Shown in pieces: positions 16,653 to 25,751 of a DNA stretch of 64,000 nt. The notes under the pieces were generated by a model. The model was not told the origin of the DNA and made no database searches. It worked only from the letters and a program-made list of their open reading frames with translations. Position 1 is the stretch's first letter. Every line of letters begins with the position of its first letter. The translations under genes were made by a program, and so were the position numbers. This stretch comes from Spiractinospora alimapuensis (GTDB lineage: Bacteria; Actinomycetota; Actinomycetes; Streptosporangiales; Streptosporangiaceae): contig NZ_CP072467.1 in assembly GCF_018437505.1 (NCBI RefSeq), positions 5,046,010 to 5,110,009 of the forward strand, in the 5' to 3' direction.

Positions 16653-17369
16653 ATGGGTCGACCGGGTGCCAAGGCGGCGTCGGTAGCGGTCCTGGCCACA
16701 CTGCTGGTCAGCGGATGCGGGGTCGCCGAGCTTCTCTCCGCGGATGTCCAACAGAAGGACGACCCCACCCCGGACAACCTGCCGACGGGACGGGACGTGC
16801 CGTCGACGGAGGAACCCCCGGCCCCCACCGAGGAAGAGGACGACTCGGACAGCCAGAGGGTGGACAGCGAACACGGCTGGGACGGCGGCGCCATCGAGAC
16901 CACCACCGAGAGTGGCGTGACGTTCGCGGTGCCGGCGGATTGGGAGCGGTTCTCGGAAGCGGAGGTGGACACGGGCCAAGAGGCCGTCTACCTGTGGCAG
17001 GAGCCGGACGCCGTCTACATCCACGCGGAGAGTTCCGTCTTCAACATGGGCACTGGCGAGCCCGAGGCGGGGGTGACCGCGTACCTGGACGTGCTCGCCG
17101 AACTGGGCCAAAACGACCAGGATCCCGACCTGGACGCCCCCGAGGAGTTCGACGTCCCCGGTGCGGACGACGCCGTCCGGGTTGACTACGCCTTCTCCCA
17201 GCCCGGCTTCGAATCCACCGCCATCGGCTCAGTCATCGGATTCACCGCCACGACGGGCGAGCTCCTGGTCTTCACAGTCGCCGCCGACGGGGACAACGCG
17301 GTCAGCGAGCTCAATGAGGAAATCATCTCCACGCTGTTGGTGGGCGCGCCCCCGGGAGGCGGCGTCTAG
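16653..17369 (+). CDS. Secreted lipoprotein, unknown function
   Basis: A 238-residue protein. The ATG at 16653 begins a lipoprotein signal peptide (VLATLLVSGCG, lipid Cys predicted after LVSG). Residues ~30-80 are an acidic Pro/Thr/Glu linker. The ~150-residue globular part has TFAVPADWERF and a closing segment ELNEEIISTLLV. It is reminiscent of the PsbP/Mog1-like fold of actinobacterial lipoproteins such as LpqN, a weak resemblance. It ends in a four-base convergent overlap with the next gene. Function is unknown. Confidence 0.7.
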   Translation: MGRPGAKAASVAVLATLLVSGCGVAELLSADVQQKDDPTPDNLPTGRDVPSTEEPPAPTEEEDDSDSQRVDSEHGWDGGAIETTTESGVTFAVPADWERFSEAEVDTGQEAVYLWQEPDAVYIHAESSVFNMGTGEPEAGVTAYLDVLAELGQNDQDPDLDAPEEFDVPGADDAVRVDYAFSQPGFESTAIGSVIGFTATTGELLVFTVAADGDNAVSELNEEIISTLLVGAPPGGGV

Positions 17370-17818
17370 ACACTCCGGTGCAGGACTCCGATCGAGCCGC
17401 CCAGCAGGGCGCCGCTGGCAGAGGTCGCGATCATGGTGACCCCGATGCTCGTGTTGGATATCTGCATCAGCACCGGGACGCTCAGCAACCCGTACACACA
17501 CGTCGTCACGCAGCACGCCCCCAGGACGGCGTACACGGGGCCGACCGCGGAACTGCAGGTCAGGCGCACGTGTGAGAACGCGGCCACAGCCCCGACTCCG
17601 CCGATGACCCCGACGATCAGCCCGAAGGTCCGGAGGGGGTTGTCATCGACCCGGTAGGAAACATCGATCAGGGAGAAAAAAGCGATCGCGGCGACGAGAT
17701 AGCCGAAGAGGGCGATCAAACCATTGATTAGCGTCCCAATGAGGAATCGCTTCACGACAAATATCCTGAGGGGATTTCGAGGGTCGATGTACTTGACGGT
17801 CCGGTCGATTGTCGACAA
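17366..17818 (-). CDS. Four-helix membrane protein, unknown function
   Basis: A protein of up to 150 residues with four predicted transmembrane helices (GLIALFGYLVAAIAFFSL, TFGLIVGVIGGVGAVAAF, VYAVLGACCVTTCVYGLL, VTMIATSASGALLGGSIG). Two start codons are possible: TTG at 17818 with no ribosome site, or GTG at 17755 with AGGA nine nt upstream. A perfect palindrome ATTGTCGACAAT at 17808-17819 overlaps the first start, which favours the second. No family recognised. Codon use is less GC-rich at the 5' end than in its neighbours. Confidence 0.6.
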   Translation of the reverse strand: MSTIDRTVKYIDPRNPLRIFVVKRFLIGTLINGLIALFGYLVAAIAFFSLIDVSYRVDDNPLRTFGLIVGVIGGVGAVAAFSHVRLTCSSAVGPVYAVLGACCVTTCVYGLLSVPVLMQISNTSIGVTMIATSASGALLGGSIGVLHRSV

Positions 17819-18200
17819 TTGTCAGTAGGTGGCGCGTCGAGTGATTGCGCTGTGTAGGGCCCCTCGCGCCAGCGGGTGTGTCACGACCGCCGTATCGCGG
17901 GCGTTCGTGAATAAGTGGCCCTTTCGTCACGCACAGTCTAACCATCCTCTGTGTGGTGTTCGGCGCGTCGACACGTTCGTGATGGGTGACTATTCCACAG
18001 GTGTCGTGCTGATTTCCGGATAATGGAGTTTCGCGGGAAATTCGCCGTCGTCCTGGTTCGCGGCTGGGCGCACCGAAAGCGGAACCCCGCAGGACACGGG
18101 GCGCGGTCGATCATGTCTACGACTGGTGGCTTCCGTCGTACGTGGATGACGGGTCGCGTGGTACACACGACACCGACCGCTTTTGGCCAGGCGGATCGGC
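17819..18200. other. 382-bp intergenic stretch
   Basis: I see no supported gene here. The palindrome ATTGTCGACAAT (17808-17819) at the left edge is a candidate operator. The rest includes AT-richer segments around 17990-18050 that could hold the promoter of the membrane protein gene to the left. Confidence 0.5.
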
Positions 18201-19604
18201 CTAGGAGTCTCCCCGACAGGAGGGCAGGGGCATGGGCACGTGGTGACCGGTGGGGGAGGCACTGAGGTACCACGCGTCGGTGGTGACGGACTCACTGGTG
18301 TGCTCGCCGTACTGTGCGCCGATGGGGATCATGCGCCAGTACACGGTGCCGCCCATCGTGTGCTCGGAACCGGATCGTTCCCGCACGGTCTGCCACACCT
18401 GGGCGCCCTCGCGGACGAGTTGGCGCCAGGCGTCGTCCGTTGGGTCGTGATCGAGCATGGTCTCCCAGAAGTGGCGGAACACCCCGGTGGTTCCGGGGTA
18501 CCGCCGCAGGAAGTCCTCGCCCAGCTCACGCTCAGCGGCGTCGGTCAGCGGGACACGAACCGTGAGTGTGCGAACCTGTTGGGCCGTGGCGTCGTTGGCC
18601 GTGTCCGCACCCAGATAACGCACGTGGCCGCCACTGGTGATTCCGAACGGCATACGGTGGTCGAGCGATCCCCCGTAGGCGTGCTCGGCGTGAAGGCGGA
18701 TCGAGCGCAGCGTGCCGTCGGAGTCCCGTTCCGCCTCGATCCCGGCGGTCCAGTCCAGGCTGCCCGCGCCCCCGACTCCCAGGATGACCTCTCCCTGCGC
18801 GCTCAGGGAACCGCTTATGCTGTGCCCCTCGCGCAGAACGGGGTCCGCCGTGCGGTCGTCCCGGCTCACCACACGTTGGCCGTTGGCCTCCAGAGCGGCC
18901 CCCAGACCCATCCCGATGTCCACGGACGCCTCACCGCCGGGCACGGCGTCGAGACGCAGGCCCGTGCTGGTCGCGGTGGTCCCGTCGACGCGCAGTTCCT
19001 CCGAGGTGAGTCGGATGTCCGGTGTCGGGAGCTCGGGCGCGGTCCCGGTGGCACGACGCCACCACTGACGCGCGGGGTCGGCACCGATCGCGTCGTCGTT
19101 GAGCGTCTCCTCGAACGCGGTGGCCTCCTCGCCCTCGTCCGGTCCGAAGGTCCACACCATCCCGTGGCCCCACCGATAGGCGCCCTCCGCTTGGGCGTGC
19201 CAGCCCAGCCGGCTGCCGGCCTTCCCGTTGCCAACCGTCCCTCCGGCACCGACCCCCGCACCCACCTCGTCGGTCCAGGGCTGCGCCGTGTACCACACGC
19301 TTCCGTCAGCCCACTCGGTGCGGGTGACGGCCGTGTCCCCCCGATAGTGCACGAGGGCCTGCGCCCGCACCCAACGCCGTTGTTCGGCCGTGTGCCGTGG
19401 ACAGGCGGCGGCCACCTCTCCTGAGACACCCGGATCACTCGGGGCACAGTCCTCCGTCGATCCTCCCAAGGCCACACAGAACGCCCGCCGAACATGCTCC
19501 GACACGGTCCCAGCCACTCCCGTCACCGGGAGCATCGCGACGATCACCACCCCCAACGCGACCACCACGGCGTACTCCACCAACCACCCACCTCGGTCAC
19601 CCAT
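18201..19604 (-). CDS. Large secreted/anchored protein with Flp-pilin-like N-terminus
   Basis: A 467-residue protein. The N-terminus (DRGGWLVEYAVVVALGVVIVAML) has the Glu-Tyr-plus-hydrophobic-helix pattern of Flp/TadE-type prepilins. A Cys-containing segment follows (RRAFCVALGG, STEDC). The rest is soluble and beta-rich, with Trp/Tyr-rich motifs (EWADGSVWYTAQPW, YRWGHGMVWTFG) and a GVGAGGTVGNGKAG glycine stretch. I recognise no catalytic motif. The same N-terminal pattern (helix, then AVCLVEGPEC) recurs in the NlpC/P60 protein at 54130-54732. It is likely exported and membrane-tethered, with role unknown. Confidence 0.7.
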   Translation of the reverse strand: MGDRGGWLVEYAVVVALGVVIVAMLPVTGVAGTVSEHVRRAFCVALGGSTEDCAPSDPGVSGEVAAACPRHTAEQRRWVRAQALVHYRGDTAVTRTEWADGSVWYTAQPWTDEVGAGVGAGGTVGNGKAGSRLGWHAQAEGAYRWGHGMVWTFGPDEGEEATAFEETLNDDAIGADPARQWWRRATGTAPELPTPDIRLTSEELRVDGTTATSTGLRLDAVPGGEASVDIGMGLGAALEANGQRVVSRDDRTADPVLREGHSISGSLSAQGEVILGVGGAGSLDWTAGIEAERDSDGTLRSIRLHAEHAYGGSLDHRMPFGITSGGHVRYLGADTANDATAQQVRTLTVRVPLTDAAERELGEDFLRRYPGTTGVFRHFWETMLDHDPTDDAWRQLVREGAQVWQTVRERSGSEHTMGGTVYWRMIPIGAQYGEHTSESVTTDAWYLSASPTGHHVPMPLPSCRGDS

Positions 19605-19778
19605 CGCACCCCCAGGGACAGCGGCGACGAGCCCAGCATCCCCCCATGGCGAAACCCGCCACCAGAGCCCCAGGACCCATCTTCACGCAGGTCCCGGACC
19701 TGGGCTGTGGCAACGCTATGGGTGCTGTTGTCCTCGCTGTAGCGGGTCGAAGCGCACCCCCACCGGTCGGATGTGGAG

Positions 19779-19813
19779 GAATCCTGATGGGGGTGGAGAA
19801 ATCCTGGTGGGGG
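19779..19813. repeat. Tandem AATCCTG-type repeat, interspersed element copy 1
   Basis: AATCCTGATGGGGGTGGAG at 19779-19797 is followed directly by an imperfect second copy. The 18-mer GAGAAATCCTGGTGGGGG (19796-19813) recurs exactly, inverted, at 39678-39695. Both lie at 3' ends of genes: here 22 bp past the stop of the kinase at 19836. Flanking ACCCCCACC (from ~19756) could pair with GGTGGGGG, giving a long-loop hairpin. Confidence 0.6.
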
Positions 19814-19835
19814 AGGTGTGGGAGGTGGAGGGGGG

Positions 19836-21974
19836 TTAGCCCGCGCAGATGTGGCGGGCGACCTGGAGGTCGCGTTGGATGGCGCGCACGCCGGCGTCGA
19901 GTTGCGGGAGGGTCTGACTGAGGTAGGCGGCGCGGGCTCGGGCGGCTTTGCGGGTGGTGGGGAAGCCGTCCCGGGGGCGGTCGCAGCGGCCGATGATGAC
20001 GCCGGCGACGATGAGGGCGATGCCGGAGATGTAGGGCGGCCAGGGGAAGGAACCCAGGTCGAAGAGCTGTAGGTTCCCGCCCAGCAGCACGAGGCCGACT
20101 CCGATGATGATGAACGCGATCCGGATCGGGTGCAGCCAGCGCCACAACCACACCGAGCGCTCCGCGGCCTCCAGCTCCTGCTTCGCGTCGTGCAGCCGGA
20201 GTTCCCACTGACGGCGCTGGTCGCCCAGGGACGCGACGATGTCGGTCGTCGCCCAGATCGCGGCGGCCCGGCCGGCGGCACGTTCCCCACCCGCCGACTC
20301 GACGGATCGCCACAACACGTCCGACCACTCCTGGGCGTTGTGGTCACTGAACGACGGCTGAGTGATCATCTCGGGGTGGAGCAGGTAGGTGAGCACCATC
20401 GCCGTGTTCACGGCACGTTTCTGGTTGCGCCATCCGGCGAGCTGCTCAGCCATCCGAGCGAGGAATTCCTCCGCGGCGTCCTCGGCCTCGCGGAGCTGTT
20501 CGGTGAGCCGGCGCAGGTCGGTCTGTCCCTCGTGCATCGCCAGCGTGCGCAACACCTGTGGTCGGGCCAGCAGCAACAGCTCCCCGGCCGTCCGGTCCCC
20601 GGTCACTACCCGGTCGGGATTGCTGAACAACTGTGCCAGCCCGGCGACGGAGGCGTCGTGCCCGCGGAAGACAGGTGGTAGCTGCGGGTTGGCCTGCACG
20701 ATGAAGGACGCGACCGCGAGGTTGATCTCGTCGGGTCGGCGTCGGAACAGGGACCGGTCGACGGTGGTGTCGTTCAGGTCGTCCATCAGCCAGGCGCCCA
20801 GCGTGGCCAGCTCCTCCGCCGACCCGAACAGTCGCGCCGCGGCCTTCCAGTCGCGCTGCATCTCCGCCGCCAGGCTGCGCGGGTCGGTGAAACGCATCCC
20901 GTTGAAGTGGAACGGGGGAACATCGGACGTGCCGCGCTGGCGAGAGCTGCCGCCGTCCAGCGCCGCGCGCGACACCACGGGATAGACGGACTTGGGCGAC
21001 GGTGGGGTAGGTGGCGCGGTGAGCGGGAGCTCGGGGGGAGGGTATGTCGGGGGGCTCTCGACCCGTGTCGGGCCGATACCAGCGACGGAGCCCTCGCCGT
21101 GTTCTACAGGAGGCGCGGGTGACATCACCGCGGTCTGCGGCACGCTGTTGACGGGGGACACGAGGAGGGTCAGGAGGCGGGCCGCGTCCGGACGCCGCTC
21201 GGGATCCTTCTCCAACGCGGCGCGAACCGTGGAGGCCAGCGGCTCCTCCAGCGCCCCGATGTCGGGCGCGCCAGTGAGAACCCGAGTGATGCGGGCCGCC
21301 TGGGTCGGTCCCGGGAACGCTTCCCTGCCGGTGCCCGCGAACACCATCGACGCCCCCCACGCGAACACGTCCACGGCGGGGCCGAGTCGTGCTCCCTCCA
21401 ACTGCTCGGGAGCCATGTAGCCGACCGTGCCGACCACCCCGCTCGCGGTGACCGCCGTCGCCTCCAGGCCGCGGGCGATTCCGAAGTCGATGACGCGTGG
21501 TCCGTCCGCCGCCAACATGATGTTGTCCGGCTTCAGGTCCCGGTGGACCACCCCGGCCGCGTGAATCGCCGCGAGCGCCGTGGCCGTCGACACCGCGAGC
21601 CGGTGGAGCGCGTCCCCGGAGCGGGGGCCCTCGTTCACCACCGCCGTACTGAGCGTCGGGCCGTCCACGTACTCCGTGGCGATCCAGGGCTGGTCGGCGT
21701 CAGGGTCCGCGTCCAGGATCGGGGCCACGCAGAACCCGCTGACCTTTCGGGCCTGCGACAGCTCCTCGGCGAACCGGCGGCGCATCGCGGGGTCAGAGGT
21801 CATGCTGGTGTGCAGGACCTTGACCGCGGCGCGTTGACCCTCCTCGTCCACCCCGAGGAAGACCTCACCGAAGCCGCCCCGCCCCAGCAGCTCGACCGTC
21901 CGGTACGGCCCCACCTGGCCGGGTCCGACGACCTGCGGGTCGGTCTCGTGGACCTCGTCACTGCCTTCCGCCAC
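19836..21974 (-). CDS. PknB-type Ser/Thr kinase with large helical C-terminal region
   Basis: A 712-residue kinase. The catalytic domain spans residues ~23-280: G-loop GRGGFGEVF, catalytic Lys in AAVKVL, HRDLKPDN, DFGIARG, and MAPEQ in place of APE. A Pro-rich linker (~300-350) leads to a ~270-residue helical region of unknown type (KAAARLFGSAEELATLGAWL). Two hydrophobic helices follow (IRIAFIIIGVGLVLLGG, ISGIALIVAGVIIG) and a short basic tail ends the protein. It has no extracellular sensor like PknB's PASTA domains, so input probably comes from the cytosolic helical region. GTG at 21974 with GAGGAG seven nt upstream. Confidence 0.9.
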   Translation of the reverse strand: MAEGSDEVHETDPQVVGPGQVGPYRTVELLGRGGFGEVFLGVDEEGQRAAVKVLHTSMTSDPAMRRRFAEELSQARKVSGFCVAPILDADPDADQPWIATEYVDGPTLSTAVVNEGPRSGDALHRLAVSTATALAAIHAAGVVHRDLKPDNIMLAADGPRVIDFGIARGLEATAVTASGVVGTVGYMAPEQLEGARLGPAVDVFAWGASMVFAGTGREAFPGPTQAARITRVLTGAPDIGALEEPLASTVRAALEKDPERRPDAARLLTLLVSPVNSVPQTAVMSPAPPVEHGEGSVAGIGPTRVESPPTYPPPELPLTAPPTPPSPKSVYPVVSRAALDGGSSRQRGTSDVPPFHFNGMRFTDPRSLAAEMQRDWKAAARLFGSAEELATLGAWLMDDLNDTTVDRSLFRRRPDEINLAVASFIVQANPQLPPVFRGHDASVAGLAQLFSNPDRVVTGDRTAGELLLLARPQVLRTLAMHEGQTDLRRLTEQLREAEDAAEEFLARMAEQLAGWRNQKRAVNTAMVLTYLLHPEMITQPSFSDHNAQEWSDVLWRSVESAGGERAAGRAAAIWATTDIVASLGDQRRQWELRLHDAKQELEAAERSVWLWRWLHPIRIAFIIIGVGLVLLGGNLQLFDLGSFPWPPYISGIALIVAGVIIGRCDRPRDGFPTTRKAARARAAYLSQTLPQLDAGVRAIQRDLQVARHICAG

Positions 21975-22074
21975 GATCGCTCCTCGGTGACCCGGGTTTT
22001 CGTCGGGACACTATGGCACGCGGTGACGGACGAACTCCACTTGAGTCGCCGGGTGGGGCCAAGTTCGCGATCGA

Positions 22075-22596
22075 TTAGTCGTCGTATTCGACCTGGAGCC
22101 GCGGTTGGCCGTCGGCGCAGGTGATCGTGTACTCGACCTCCTGGCCACCGCCCTCGAACTCCACTTCGGCGTCGTCGTCGGGCCCCGGGTCGACGTCCTC
22201 CACCCAGAACCCCTGGGCGGCGACCCACCACACGAGCTCGGCCCGTCCGTCGGTGCAGCGTGCGAGCACCGTGCCCCCGTCCTCGGAGAAGAGGGCGCTG
22301 CCGTCGTCCTCTTGGGCGTCGGCGTCGTCGGGAACCTCGGGGAGCTGTCCGGACGGGAGCTCTTCAGGAGGCTCCTCGCTCTCCGGTGCGGACGGGTCGT
22401 CCTTGGCTTCGTCACCTCCGTCGCCGTTGTTCTCGGCGCGCTGGAGCTCCGCGGCGACCTCGGCGTCCGACATGGGCTCGCCCGGGCCGGTGAGAGACCC
22501 ACCCTGGACCAGGAGCACAGCGGTGATTCCGGCCGCGACGGCGACGATGGCGGCGGCGACCCACCCAGCGATGACGATTCGTGACTGCATGCCCAT
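22075..22596 (-). CDS. Membrane-anchored acidic secreted protein, unknown function
   Basis: A 173-residue protein. One N-terminal helix (IVIAGWVAAAIVAVAAGITAVLLV) acts as anchor or signal. It is followed by an acidic Glu/Asp/Pro-rich linker and a ~75-residue C-terminal domain with two Cys (VLARCTDGRAELVWWVAAQG and TITCADGQPRLQVEYDD) that could form a disulphide. It lies just upstream of the kinase gene on the same strand. Its promoter region carries three exact 11-bp repeats (22616-22642). It is therefore a predicted target of the adjacent two-component system. No family recognised. Confidence 0.72.
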   Translation of the reverse strand: MGMQSRIVIAGWVAAAIVAVAAGITAVLLVQGGSLTGPGEPMSDAEVAAELQRAENNGDGGDEAKDDPSAPESEEPPEELPSGQLPEVPDDADAQEDDGSALFSEDGGTVLARCTDGRAELVWWVAAQGFWVEDVDPGPDDDAEVEFEGGGQEVEYTITCADGQPRLQVEYDD

Positions 22597-22615
22597 CAGA
22601 GTTCCTCACCAGAGA

Positions 22616-22642
22616 CTAAGACCAGGCTAAGAGGTCCCTAAG
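22616..22642. promoter_or_regulatory. Three 11-bp direct repeats (CTAAG-N6), predicted response-regulator site
   Basis: CTAAG begins at 22616, 22627 and 22638, exactly 11 bp apart. It lies 20-46 bp upstream of the secreted protein gene. OmpR-family regulators of actinomycetes (PhoP, AfsQ1) bind direct repeats with this period. A degenerate copy of the same array occurs at 26483-26509. An OmpR-type regulator gene starts at 22915. Confidence 0.7.
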
Positions 22643-22914
22643 TCGGAGTTCAGGACCCAACCTTGGGCAACGCGCCCTCGCGGAGTGGGGACCGGGCCAC
22701 AGCACTGACTCCGAGGTTCCGACGCCGCCGGCGTGATCCCCACCACGTGCCACGCGGCGGGCCGCGCGGATGTGGATCGGTCCGGAAGTGACGCGCTCAC
22801 CGGACAGAGAAGCGGTCTGTCGGCGCTATGACCAGCTCTTCCCTGGCGATCATCCTGGCCACGCGACGGACGGCGGCGCTCGCGTACCGGTGATCCCTAC
22901 GTACATTGGTACCC

Positions 22915-23622
22915 GTGGCGCAGCTTCTACTGATCGAGGATGACGCACGAGTCCGCACCGCGTTGATCCGTTCCCTGACGGACCTGGGGCACCAGGTGAC
23001 GTCGGCCCCGGACGCGATGAGTGGCCTCCGCGGCGCGGTCGACGATCCGCCGCACCTCGTCGTGTTGGACCTGGGACTTCCCGACCTGGACGGCAGCGAG
23101 ATGTTGCGCATGTTGCGCGGAGTCAGCGCCCTGCCCGTCATCATCGCCACCGCCCGCGACGACGAGGAGGAGATCGTCCGGCTCCTCGGAGCCGGAGCAG
23201 ACGACTACCTGGTGAAACCCTTCACCGCACGTCAACTCGACGCCCGGATCCGGGCCGTGCTACGGCGAAGCGCCCTCGCCGAGCCCACGGTGTCGACCGT
23301 GAACGTCGGCCCGCTGACCATCGACCCTCGGGGACGGGATGCCCGCCTCGGGGAGCGGACCCTGGACCTCAGCCCGCGCGAGTTCGATCTCCTGCACTAC
23401 CTCGCCGTCCGGGTGGGAGAGGTCGTCAGCAAACGTGAGCTGCTGCGGGAGGTGTGGTCCGAGCCCTACGGCGGGGCCGACAAGACGGTGGACGTGCACG
23501 TCGCGTGGCTTCGCCGCAAGTTGGGGGAGTCCGCGCAGCGACCACGCTTCCTGCACACGGTGCGGGGTGTCGGCATCAAGTTGCTGGCACCCCCCGACGA
23601 CACCGTCGTGGGGCCGGCGTGA
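22915..23622 (+). CDS. OmpR/PhoB-family response regulator
   Basis: A 235-residue two-domain regulator. The receiver has the acidic pocket (IEDD, residues 7-10), phosphoacceptor Asp52 in VVLDLGLPD, and Lys in VKPFTARQ near 101. The winged-helix DNA-binding domain begins near residue 130 (LDLSPREFDLLHYLA) and includes KTVDVHVAWLRRKLG and the wing VRGVGIKL. GTG start at 22915. No ribosome site is visible, but TACATT at 22902-22907 suits a -10 for a leaderless transcript. It overlaps the kinase gene by four bases. Both flanking minus-strand units carry 11-bp direct repeats that could be its operators. Confidence 0.92.
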   Translation: MAQLLLIEDDARVRTALIRSLTDLGHQVTSAPDAMSGLRGAVDDPPHLVVLDLGLPDLDGSEMLRMLRGVSALPVIIATARDDEEEIVRLLGAGADDYLVKPFTARQLDARIRAVLRRSALAEPTVSTVNVGPLTIDPRGRDARLGERTLDLSPREFDLLHYLAVRVGEVVSKRELLREVWSEPYGGADKTVDVHVAWLRRKLGESAQRPRFLHTVRGVGIKLLAPPDDTVVGPA

Positions 23623-24902
23623 GGCGCCGACTCACACTGCTGGTGGCCGCGACGGTCGCCCTCGTCATCCTGGCCTTCGCCCTCCCCATGGGTCTGTTGC
23701 TGCGCAACGCGGCGGTCGAACAGAACCTCAGCCGGGCCTCCCAGGACGCCGAGGCCCTGACCGCGCTCGTGGCCACCGCGGACCGGACCACCGTTGAGGC
23801 GTCGGTCGCGCAGGTGAACGCGACCGGGGAGTACCCCGTCACCGTCTTCTGGCCCGACGGCACCATCCAAGGAGAGGAAGCCCCCCGATCCCAGGCGGTG
23901 GACCTCGCCGCGACCGGTCGCAGTATCACCGCGGAGGCGCCGGACGGGCGGGAGATCCTGTTCGGTGTCCAGGGGCCGGACGGCGACATGGCGGTCATCC
24001 GGTCCTACATCTCCGACGATCAGCTCGCCGCCGGAGTGGGACGTTCCCTGGCGATCGTCGCCGTGCTCGCGGTGGCCCTCCTGGGCTTCGGCCTGCTGCT
24101 CGCGGACCGGGTCGCCCGCCTACTCATGGAACCCTTGGGAGAGCTCGCCTCAGTGTCGCACCGACTGGGCGCGGGAGAACTGGACGCCCGGGCCACCGTG
24201 ACCGGCCCGCCCGAACTACGCGAGGTGGGTTCGGCGCTCAACGGCCTGGCGGGACGCATCCGTGACCTCCTCGCCCTGGAACGCGAACGCGTCGCCGACC
24301 TGTCCCACCGCCTCCGCACCCCGCTCACCGTGTTGAAGCTGGAAACGGAGTCAATCCGGAACAGCGAGGAACGCGAATCGGTGGAGACGGCGGTGGCCGA
24401 CGTCGAACGCGCGGTCAACGCGGCGATCAACGCCGCCCGCTCCCCACGCCCGACCGACGGCGCGAGTGACGCCGCCGCCGTGGTCGCCGAACGCGTGGAG
24501 TTCTGGTCCGCCCTCGCCGAGGAGACAGAGCGCCACGTCCAGTCCGATCTCGCCCCCGGGCCCCTCATGGTGCGGGCCAGCGGCGAGGAGCTGTCGGCGT
24601 CCATGGACGCCTTGCTCGGCAACGTCTTCGCCCACACGCCGGACGGCACCGGTTTCTCCGTCCGCCTGTCCGCCCGCACCCAAGGCGGCGCCACCATCGA
24701 GATCACTGACAACGGCCCCGGATTCCCCGACGAACACGTCACCGAACGCGGCCACAGCCAAGGCGGATCCACCGGTCTCGGCCTCGACATCGCCCGCCGC
24801 ACCGCCACCAACTCCGGTGGCGAAGTCACCCTCGGCACCGGCACGGGCGGCCACGGAGCCCGGGTCACCATGGAACTCGGCCTCACCACGGAGCGGGGGT
24901 AA
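23619..24902 (+). CDS. Sensor histidine kinase
   Basis: A 427-residue membrane kinase. TM1 is at residues ~5-27 and an extracytoplasmic sensor of ~115 residues follows. TM2 is at ~142-163 (LAIVAVLAVALLGFGLLLA), then a HAMP domain to ~215. The H-box has His230 in DLSHRLRTPL. The ATPase domain has the N-box GNVFAHTPDG, G1 DNGPGFPD and G2 GGSTGLGLDIA. The GTG start overlaps the response regulator stop (GTGA), so the pair is co-translated. The stimulus is unknown; targets may include polyphosphate or envelope functions, given the neighbouring VTC gene. Confidence 0.92.
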   Translation: MRRRLTLLVAATVALVILAFALPMGLLLRNAAVEQNLSRASQDAEALTALVATADRTTVEASVAQVNATGEYPVTVFWPDGTIQGEEAPRSQAVDLAATGRSITAEAPDGREILFGVQGPDGDMAVIRSYISDDQLAAGVGRSLAIVAVLAVALLGFGLLLADRVARLLMEPLGELASVSHRLGAGELDARATVTGPPELREVGSALNGLAGRIRDLLALERERVADLSHRLRTPLTVLKLETESIRNSEERESVETAVADVERAVNAAINAARSPRPTDGASDAAAVVAERVEFWSALAEETERHVQSDLAPGPLMVRASGEELSASMDALLGNVFAHTPDGTGFSVRLSARTQGGATIEITDNGPGFPDEHVTERGHSQGGSTGLGLDIARRTATNSGGEVTLGTGTGGHGARVTMELGLTTERG

Positions 24903-24938
24903 CCTCCTCAGCCCTCCTCGCCTGGGGACCGGCTGGTG

Positions 24939-25751
24939 TCAGGCGGCTTCGGGCACCCTCCACACGGCGGGTGTTGCGGCCGTGGGGCCGAACCACTCGC
25001 GCAGGACCCGCGCCCATGGGTTCGCCGGTACGTCGGGGTTGAGTACGGCGGTGGCTACGCAGTACTTACTGAGGCGGATGGGGTGGGCGCCCAGGGAGCG
25101 CATGAGACGGTCCACGGGGTTGCCGGGTTTGGTGGCCTTCGTCTCGACGACGACCATGGGGCCGGCGGCGACTCGCCGGTCGCCCGAGGAGCACACGAGG
25201 GCGGTGTCGCAGGTGACGCGAGTGCCGGCGGCGCGGTCGATCAGCGTGTGTCGACGGTACTCGGTGCGGGCGCGGGCGGCCAGGTGTTCTGGGACCTCGA
25301 CACCGTAGGCCGCGTCGAGCACCTCGGCCACGAACTCCTGGGCGCGGGCGGTGAGGCGGTCGGCGTCGTCCATCGCGTAGGACATCCGCCGCTTCACCGT
25401 GGACTCACGGGCGCCGCGTAGTTTCACCTCGAAGGAGCAGTCGCCGGTGTCCAGGTATGCGCGGGTGCGGATCTTGAAACGGCGTCGGCGGCCCTGGCGG
25501 TGTTGGTGGTAAGTGAGCAGGGACGGGGTGTCGAAGTAGGTCGAGCCGTAGCGGAAGTGGCGCTGGCCGTCGATTGCCAGGCACGCCCACTCCGGCCGCT
25601 GCGCCAGGGCGGACAGCAGGTGGGCGTGGGTCGCCGGGGCGATCAGGTACTTGGTGTCCACACGCGTCTGCAGGCCTGCCCGGTCGTTGATCTCCTCCAG
25701 CCCCACGCCGGGCAGCGTGTCCAGGGACAGTGACGGAACACGGCGACTCAC
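24939..25751 (-). CDS. VTC-domain protein (polyphosphate polymerase-like)
   Basis: A 270-residue single-domain protein of the VTC/CYTH-like tunnel fold. Conserved basic and acidic residues of the tunnel are recognisable: TRVDTKYLI, FRYGSTYFDTP, RFKIRTRAYLDTG, SFEVKLRG, and VVETKATKPG near the end. In yeast Vtc4 this fold polymerises ATP gamma-phosphate into polyphosphate; bacterial homologues are less characterised. It overlaps the DUF4956 gene by four bases (GTGA), a pairing seen widely in bacteria. Its 3' end converges with the histidine kinase gene, leaving 36 bp between. Confidence 0.88.
   Translation of the reverse strand: MSRRVPSLSLDTLPGVGLEEINDRAGLQTRVDTKYLIAPATHAHLLSALAQRPEWACLAIDGQRHFRYGSTYFDTPSLLTYHQHRQGRRRRFKIRTRAYLDTGDCSFEVKLRGARESTVKRRMSYAMDDADRLTARAQEFVAEVLDAAYGVEVPEHLAARARTEYRRHTLIDRAAGTRVTCDTALVCSSGDRRVAAGPMVVVETKATKPGNPVDRLMRSLGAHPIRLSKYCVATAVLNPDVPANPWARVLREWFGPTAATPAVWRVPEAA

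Noticed and set aside
18183-19424. Plus-strand frame of 413 codons opposite the pilin-like protein
   Set aside because: The minus frame has a proper signal-like N-terminus; this one has neither a start site nor motifs.
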